51,383 bases of DNA, from the NCBI RefSeq assembly GCF_000265075.1, contig NZ_AJYA01000057.1, forward strand, positions 1 through 51,383, read 5' to 3'. Shown here one piece after another: positions 46,394-51,383 of this stretch. Under the pieces are notes generated by a model. That model saw nothing but the letters and a program-made list of their open reading frames with translations. It was not told where the DNA came from and searched no databases. Origin of the DNA: Nitritalea halalkaliphila LW7 (GTDB taxonomy: Bacteria > Bacteroidota > Bacteroidia > Cytophagales > Cyclobacteriaceae). A program made the position numbers and the translations under genes. Position 1 is the first letter of the stretch; each line of letters starts with the position of its first letter.

Positions 46394-46882
46394 ATGCTCG
46401 GAACCTCACTGCTTTTTTCGTTGATCTTCTGGTGGAACAGCCATCCCTTTTACATCAGCCTGACTGACATGCGGTATAACCCACAGACGACGCAGCTGGA
46501 AATCGCCCAAAAGATATTTTGGGATGATCTGGAGGTGACCTTGGCCAAAAAGGCGGGCAGCCCCGTAGATTTTCTAAACCCGGAAGACCCCGAGCGCCTA
46601 CAGGAGCAGATCGAAGGCTACCTCCTGGCACATAACCGCATACGAATCAATGGACAGTGGCTGAAGTTGAGCTACCTCGGCTTCGAAATCGAAGAGGATG
46701 CCGCTTGGTTTTACTTGGAATCCGACCCCGCCTCCCTTCCCGAGGAAGTGGAAATACACTGCAGCGTACTGGTGGACGAGTTCCGGGGGCAGCAGAACAT
46801 TGTTAATTTTTTTCGCGATAAAAAACCGAAGAGCTTGATTTTAACGAAAAACAAGCCCTCCGGAAGTCTAAAACTGCGCTAA
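46394..46882 (+). CDS. DUF6702 family protein
   Basis: A 162-residue protein with an N-terminal hydrophobic segment (MLGTSLLFSLIFWW) and the conserved NSHPFYISLTDMRYNPQTTQLEIAQKIFWDDLE start. It also has the family's YLLAHNRIRINGQW and YLGFEIEEDAAWFYLE segments. It is probably periplasmic, and its function is not known. It diverges from the HupE gene, which fits a shared metal-related role (inference from neighbourhood). Confidence 0.85.
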   Translation: MLGTSLLFSLIFWWNSHPFYISLTDMRYNPQTTQLEIAQKIFWDDLEVTLAKKAGSPVDFLNPEDPERLQEQIEGYLLAHNRIRINGQWLKLSYLGFEIEEDAAWFYLESDPASLPEEVEIHCSVLVDEFRGQQNIVNFFRDKKPKSLILTKNKPSGSLKLR

Positions 46883-46910
46883 ACAGCGGCGCTTAAAGGA
46901 AGTGATCCCT

Positions 46911-47519
46911 TTAAAAACGCATCCCACTCTCCGCTAAAGCTTCCTTGATATCGGGGGCTAATGCCTTGATAATTACTTTTTCATTCGAAAAACGGCTGGC
47001 TGTAGCGTTTACTTTGGCCGACCAGGCCACCCCTAAATCACGGGCATCCATCAGCAGAAAAGTACCCTTCGTGCCGATAGCCTCCGGATTCGTCTGGAAG
47101 GTGTGGAGCTGCTGCTCGACGTAAAGCAGGACATAATCCACCTCCAGCTCGTACTTCACACGGTAGAAAAAATCCTTCAGGCCGGTGGGGGGATTCCGAC
47201 GAAAAATGCGCTCGGGGCTCATCACCAGGGTGGGGCGCACCTCTTTCTGCAGGGCGTCACGGAGCAGCTGTCCTCGGCTGAGAAGCTGCTCATCTTTCAG
47301 TGCCGGCAGCAAAATCCGCTCGAAGTTGGTTTCATTTATCTCCTGCACCTCGAAATTCGAAGAAGCATAGAGCAGCAGAAACGCCTCACTGTTTTTAGGC
47401 AGGGCCTTGCGCTCTTTCACATTTAAGGTCACTTCTTTCACCCCGCAGGCAGAAAAAAGCAGGCTAAATAAAAGGAATCCAGCCAGATAGGCTGTTAAGG
47501 GATAGAAGGGTTTGTTCAT
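46911..47519 (-). CDS. Lipoprotein, hypothetical
   Basis: A 202-residue SPII lipoprotein (AYLAGFLLFSLLFSAC, cysteine at 25). The mature domain has KNSEAFLLLYASSNFEVQEI, YRVKYELEVDYVLLYVEQQL and TFLLMDARDLGVAWSAKVNATAS. This resembles the alpha/beta domain of proteins that report 'LpoB/CsgG-like' folds, but I cannot name a family. The stop is 5 bp upstream of the 2H phosphoesterase start region on the same strand... it lies downstream of that gene, separated by 5 bp, so the two are one operon. Confidence 0.7.
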   Translation of the reverse strand: MNKPFYPLTAYLAGFLLFSLLFSACGVKEVTLNVKERKALPKNSEAFLLLYASSNFEVQEINETNFERILLPALKDEQLLSRGQLLRDALQKEVRPTLVMSPERIFRRNPPTGLKDFFYRVKYELEVDYVLLYVEQQLHTFQTNPEAIGTKGTFLLMDARDLGVAWSAKVNATASRFSNEKVIIKALAPDIKEALAESGMRF

Positions 47520-47524
47520 ACTTT

Positions 47525-48079
47525 TTAGGGTCTAAGAAAAGGGAAAGCACGCAGGAGCTGCCAGCGGCCATCGATTTTTTTTAAAAGGTGCAGGCTGTCC
47601 AGCCGCTCTCGGTACTCGGGCCTCAAGGTTCGTGCCCAAGCCCACACCTCCGGGAAATCCCGCTTTTTGATGTCCCCGAAAGCAACAGTCAAATGCGGCT
47701 GAAAGTTTAGATCGCTTAATTCTTCTGGGCACCCGTAGCTCCGGCGCAGGTGCTGCACGCAGGCCTTTTGCAGCTGTGCGAGGGCTTCACTGGGCAGCAC
47801 ACGCATGTAAATCACGCGCCCCCGAAACTGCCCCATGCCTTTCAGGTGAAGCGAAATCGGCTCCTGCCCCTCGAAAAAAGCCTCCAGCTGCCGAATCAGC
47901 AGCCCCTCCTTGGATTCTACGAGGGAAAAAGGCATCTTAAGGGTCACATGGGAAGGGGACTTTTGCGCGTAGCGCAAAGCAAACCGCCGCTCAAATTCCC
48001 CCTTTAGCCCCTCCGCAGCAGCGTACAGCGGGTCAGGCGGAATCCAAGCCAGGAAGTACTTCGCCAGCGTTTTCGGCAT
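47525..48079 (-). CDS. 2'-5' RNA ligase / 2H phosphoesterase family protein
   Basis: A 184-residue protein with the two HxTx motifs of the 2H phosphoesterase superfamily: SHVTLKMPF (about residue 45) and PHLTVAFGDI (about 133). These enzymes cleave or join 2',3'-cyclic or 2'-5' RNA ends, such as LigT/ThpR. I preferred ATG 48079 over TTG 48088. It is the first gene of a two-gene operon with the lipoprotein at 46911. The natural substrate is unknown. Confidence 0.87.
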   Translation of the reverse strand: MPKTLAKYFLAWIPPDPLYAAAEGLKGEFERRFALRYAQKSPSHVTLKMPFSLVESKEGLLIRQLEAFFEGQEPISLHLKGMGQFRGRVIYMRVLPSEALAQLQKACVQHLRRSYGCPEELSDLNFQPHLTVAFGDIKKRDFPEVWAWARTLRPEYRERLDSLHLLKKIDGRWQLLRAFPFLRP

Positions 48080-48172
48080 GTCTGTCAAATATTTTTTGTA
48101 AAGTTAGGGATAAGCTGCTTAATTTAAACCTTGTATCCCGCACTGCCGGGCGAAAATTTACTTTATTCAACC

Positions 48173-49084
48173 ATGAGCCAATTTAAAACCGCCATGCTGG
48201 GGCTGGACCTCAGCGAAATGGATGCCCTTCTACTGAAAAAAACTGCCGCTGTAGCCGATGTGCTGGGCATCGAGCGCCTGTACCTGATTCACGTGGCGGC
48301 CGACCTGGAGCTGCCGGAAGAGCTGCGCAGCCAGTACCCGGACCTACTGGCACCCGTGGATGAGGGAATCGCCAGCACGCTGGAACTCGCGGCCGCGGAA
48401 GCCTTCTCAGACCGAAAAGTGGCCGTAGAGGTGCTGGTGAAAGAAGGGAATAAAGTGGAAACCGTGCTGCGCTGGGCGAAAATAAAAGATGTAGACCTGC
48501 TCATCAGTGGCCGAAAAGACCTACTGCCTGGAAGTGGGAGCCTGTCTAAGTCCCTCGCGGAGAAGGCCCCCTGCTCCGTCCTTTTTCTTACGCAGAAGGA
48601 GGGGGCGCTAGCGCCAAAGCACATCCTCATGCCCATGGATTTTTCCTCCCACTCTAAGCGGACCTGGGAGAGCGCTCAGGTTCTTTTGAGAACCGAACAA
48701 GCCCGACTTACCGGCCTGCACCTCTATGATGTCCCTGTAGGCTACTCGAAAACAGGCAAGTCGCGCGAGGAATTTGCCAGTATCATGGAAGGACATGCCC
48801 GAAAAGCTTTCGAGCGTTTCCTCGAAAAAAATAAGCTCCCTACCTTTGACTGCCTCTTCGAGGCCAAAGAAGAAGGCAAAAGCGGACAACAAATTTTACG
48901 CATCGCAGAAGCCCATGGCTCCGACTTGATCCTCATGGGCAGCAGAGGGCGCAGCGGCTCAGCAGCCGTCTTACTCGGCAGCACTGCCGAAAAGCTGGTC
49001 CATGCCAACTATAAAATCCCCATGCTGATCCTGAAGCAAAAAGGGGAAAACATGGGCTTCTTGGAGGCACTTTTCCGCCTCTAA
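48173..49084 (+). CDS. Universal stress protein with two UspA domains
   Basis: A 303-residue protein from ATG 48173 (MSQFKTAMLGLD). An upstream start at 48131 is possible but not family-like. Two UspA repeats are seen: the first is degenerate (lacks the ATP motif; ends LLISGRKDLLPGSGSLSKSL), and the second has ILMPMDFSSHSK, with LILMGSRGRSGSAAVLLGSTAEKLVH carrying the GxxGxnG(S/T) ATP-binding motif. It is a cytoplasmic stress or energy-sensing protein. A strong bidirectional terminator follows. Confidence 0.9.
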   Translation: MSQFKTAMLGLDLSEMDALLLKKTAAVADVLGIERLYLIHVAADLELPEELRSQYPDLLAPVDEGIASTLELAAAEAFSDRKVAVEVLVKEGNKVETVLRWAKIKDVDLLISGRKDLLPGSGSLSKSLAEKAPCSVLFLTQKEGALAPKHILMPMDFSSHSKRTWESAQVLLRTEQARLTGLHLYDVPVGYSKTGKSREEFASIMEGHARKAFERFLEKNKLPTFDCLFEAKEEGKSGQQILRIAEAHGSDLILMGSRGRSGSAAVLLGSTAEKLVHANYKIPMLILKQKGENMGFLEALFRL

Positions 49085-49101
49085 AGCGAAAAAAGAAACG
49101 G

Positions 49102-49145
49102 AAAAAGCCCCTTCTCTGTGCGAAATGCCAGAAAAGGGGCTTTTT
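49102..49145 (+). terminator. Bidirectional terminator between UspA and amidase genes
   Basis: A 12-bp perfect stem AAAAAGCCCCTT/AAGGGGCTTTTT with a 20-nt loop. The A- and T-tracts allow it to end both convergent genes. Confidence 0.9.
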
Positions 49146-49173
49146 ATGTGCCTTTAGGCAGCAGGACTCCACC

Positions 49174-50896
49174 TCAGTTTAGATAATACGAACGCTTCGC
49201 CACCCGTTCCGCAGGAGTCGGATCCCGGTCGAAAAGCACAGGCCGCTGGTTATGCCAGTCGGTATGCTCCTGAAAAAAACGGCCCAGCATAAGCAGCTTC
49301 TCTTCCTCGAATAAGTTCGCCAAGAAAGTAATCGAGGTCGGCGCCCCACTTTCCGTGAAACCATTCGGCAGACAGAGTGCCGGTTGTCCGGTCAGGTTCG
49401 TGATCGCGAGCTGGCTACCGCCAAAGGAAGGGCTAATTACCACATCATACGCTTGCATCCAGCTGTGAAACGCCTCTTGCAGCAGGCTGCGGACGCGAGC
49501 GGCCTGCAAATATTCTACCGCGGGAATAAAACGTGCCGAGCGAAAAATGTTTGGCCAGGCACGCTTATCCTGTGCCACCAGCAGCCCATCCTCCCCACTT
49601 CGTGTAAGGGCATCGAACGCTGCCGCCCCTTCGGCATACAACATTAAAATCAGGTCTCGCGAGGGGATGTCGATGTCCAGCTGCACCGCCTCCAGTTGCA
49701 GCCCCGCAGCCCGCAGCGCCTCCAGCACCGCCAGGTCATTTTGCGCCCCGGCGCCCTCTCCACGAAAATACGGCTCGATATAAGCGATTTTCAGGTCCTC
49801 CACTTTCCGGCTCGCCTGATAAGTGAAGCCCGCCGCCACAGTACTTTTGTCCTTCGGGTCCGCTCCCTGAATCACATCCAGGACCAGCGCATTATCCAAG
49901 GCAGAGCGTGAAATCGGCCCGATCTTATCCATGGACCAGCTGAGCGCCATGGCGCCGTGCCGGCTGACACGCCCGAAGGTAGGCCGCAGCCCCGTGACCC
50001 CATTCCGTGTAGAAGGCGAAACGATGCTCCCCAGCGTCTCCGTACCGATCGCAAAGGGCACCAAGCCCGCCGCCACCGCAGAGGCCGAACCCGCCGAAGA
50101 ACCGCTCGCCCCCTGCTTCAGGTTCCAGGGTTTTTCGTCACCCCCCCATACCAAACATCACCCATAGCCAGCGCCCCGAGGGTCAACTTGCTCACCAGCA
50201 CAGCCCCTGCCGCATCGAGACGCTCCACGATATGCGCCGTCTCGTCGATCTCCTGCTCCTTAAACGGCATAGCACCCCAGGTCGTCTTCGTTCCTTTCAC
50301 AGCGAGCAGGTCCTTTGCCCCGTAGGGAATCCCATGGAGCGGCCCCAGGTAAGTGCCTGCGGCCAAAAGGGAGTCTGCACGACGGGCTTGCGCCAAAGCA
50401 CGGTCTTCCAGTAACGTGATCACTGCCTCCAGCGTGTCCCCAAAAGCCTTATGCCGATCGATGTAAATTTGCGTGAGACGCTCCGAGCTCAACTTGCGCT
50501 CTCGGATGAGCACGGACAGCTCCGCCACCGATAAAAAGGCTATGTCCACCTCCCGCTCGGGCAGGGCCACCGCAGCTGCGTCAGGCAAACCCCAGTCCGG
50601 CTTAGCAGCGGTCGTAGGGGGCGTAAAACCATGTGGAAGTGGATTAAAATAGAGCGCTGGCGCCACCGAATTATCCAGTTCTTCCTGACGCAGACGCCCA
50701 TAAGAAGCCCGATTAGCCGCCACATTCCCCAGCATGCTATCCAGCTGGCCGCCTCGAAATCCAGATCAATCACCTGCGCCGCCTCCCGAAGTGTATCTAT
50801 GGTCAGCGCCGCCTGCTGCCGCCCCACCAGGTAGCCCCCCGTAACGAGAAGCCCTGCCGCGGCCATCCCTGCTACAAAACGTAATTTTTTATTCAT
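49174..50896 (-). pseudogene. Exported amidase (amidase signature family), with two frameshifts
   Basis: The ATG at 50896 (SD AAGGAG) gives an N-terminal hydrophobic signal (FVAGMAAAGLLVTGGYLVG). Frame slips at about 50745-50752 and 50127-50136 split the gene into three parts. Repaired, the catalytic triad is visible: the lysine in GIPYGAKDLLAVKG, the first serine in GASGSSAGSASAVAAGLVPF, and the second in TETLGSIVSPS. Length is about 573. It hydrolyses amides in the periplasm or at the membrane; the substrate is not known. The first slip is at AASW/AAQLDSMLG, the second in KNPWNLKQ. Confidence 0.87.
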
Positions 50897-50984
50897 ATAA
50901 ACTCCTTAGCTTTGTTGTCCTATAGGGCTTAAAGATAGAAAATACTTTTAAGCGCTTAACATCTCTTGATACGAATTGGTTAAA

Positions 50985-51383
50985 ATGCCTAGAGGAAACG
51001 AAATGAATATGGCAACGACAAACACGACCACCCCCATTTTTCCAATGCCCATGCGCGGCATTTTGCTGCTAGCCGGCATGTACAGCTTCGCTTGGGCGGC
51101 CTTTTTCCGGTACTTCGGTGAGGATGTGCTGCGCTGGCTGGCCATGCAAAGCACCTGGGACAGCAGCCTCAGCGCCCAGTATTTTGGAGCCTTCGGCATG
51201 CTCACGGGCTTCCTGTTGTTTTTAAGCGCTTTCTACCCGATTAGCTGGATATACCTGCTGATCGCCGGCATGGCTGGAAACTCATCGCCGCCATCTGGTT
51301 CAGCCTCGGCTTATACCTGAGCTGGGCTGGAATAAGCGCAGCCTTTTTCATCTCTTTTCACCGAACTGCTTTGGCTTATCCCT
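50985..51383 (+). pseudogene. Membrane protein, partial and frameshifted
   Basis: From ATG 50985 the protein has hydrophobic helices (GILLLAGMYSFAWAAFFRYFG, MLTGFLLFLSAFYPISWIYLLIAG). The frame breaks at about 51268-51276. Another frame continues WKLIAAIWFSLGLYLSWAGI then SAAFFISFHRTALAYP to the window edge. I do not recognise the family. The start could also be ATG 51003. It diverges from the amidase gene. It is incomplete at the 3' end. Confidence 0.6.

Noticed and set aside
1..51383. CRISPR arrays, insertion sequences, integrases, rRNA and tRNA genes
   Set aside because: None was seen by reading both strands. No regularly spaced repeats and no transposase-like proteins are present.

Overview
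The window looks like chromosomal DNA of a member of the Bacteroidota, probably a Cytophagales-like lineage. The reasons are a SusC/SusD pair, a TonB-dependent receptor with a carboxypeptidase-like N-terminal domain, MnSOD, GH3, DUF6702 next to HupE/UreJ, a Bor-type lipoprotein, -7 elements matching TAnnTTTG, few Shine-Dalgarno sequences and many SPII lipoproteins. No tRNA, rRNA, CRISPR array, transposase or integrase was found.

Layout. 1-10.3 kb is compact housekeeping DNA: the end of an ABC exporter, DUF3050, a Bor lipoprotein, cysteine desulfurase, glmM, mazG, recJ, lptB and GH3. 10.3-14.7 kb is an AT-rich accessory island on the minus strand. It holds a large HExxH lipoprotein with a small lipoprotein behind it, a remnant of a second copy of the large gene, a broken lipoprotein gene with the same promoter and signal-peptide region, and a secreted barrel-like protein. 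14.8-17.3 kb holds a methyltransferase, MaoC and the tcdA-like gene. 17.4-23.1 kb is an export module (MarR/GbsR regulator, LolA-like protein, two FtsX permeases, LolD-like ATPase, outer-membrane protein). It sits between an intact tatD and a displaced tatD 3' end. 23.2-33.5 kb holds tatD, a SusC/SusD locus with an accessory lipoprotein and a sigma factor, a second TonB receptor and sodA. 33.6-38.6 kb holds tadA, two divergent phosphate-transporter-like genes, deoC and an alanine/saccharopine-dehydrogenase-like gene. 38.6-51.4 kb holds an ICMT-like methyltransferase, three FKBP lipoproteins with nrnA, ndk, an M1 peptidase, HupE, DUF6702, a 2H phosphoesterase, UspA, an amidase and a partial membrane protein.

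A dominant feature is the number of reading-frame breaks. From 11 kb to the end, about 17 single-base breaks split otherwise well-conserved genes (tcdA, lolD, ftsX, susC, sigma factor, TonB receptor, tadA, deoC, FKBP, nrnA, amidase and others). None was seen in the first 10 kb. Several lie in homopolymers, so sequencing indels are the simplest explanation, although real decay cannot be excluded. One break is different in kind: a 10-bp tandem repeat just inside the start of the HExxH lipoprotein gene puts the start codon out of frame. That is the structure of a phase-variation switch.

The best candidates for something undescribed are (a) the lipoprotein cassette locus, where two different lipoprotein genes share a duplicated promoter, leader and signal-peptide start and one has the 10-bp repeat, and (b) the export module apparently inserted at the 3' end of tatD.
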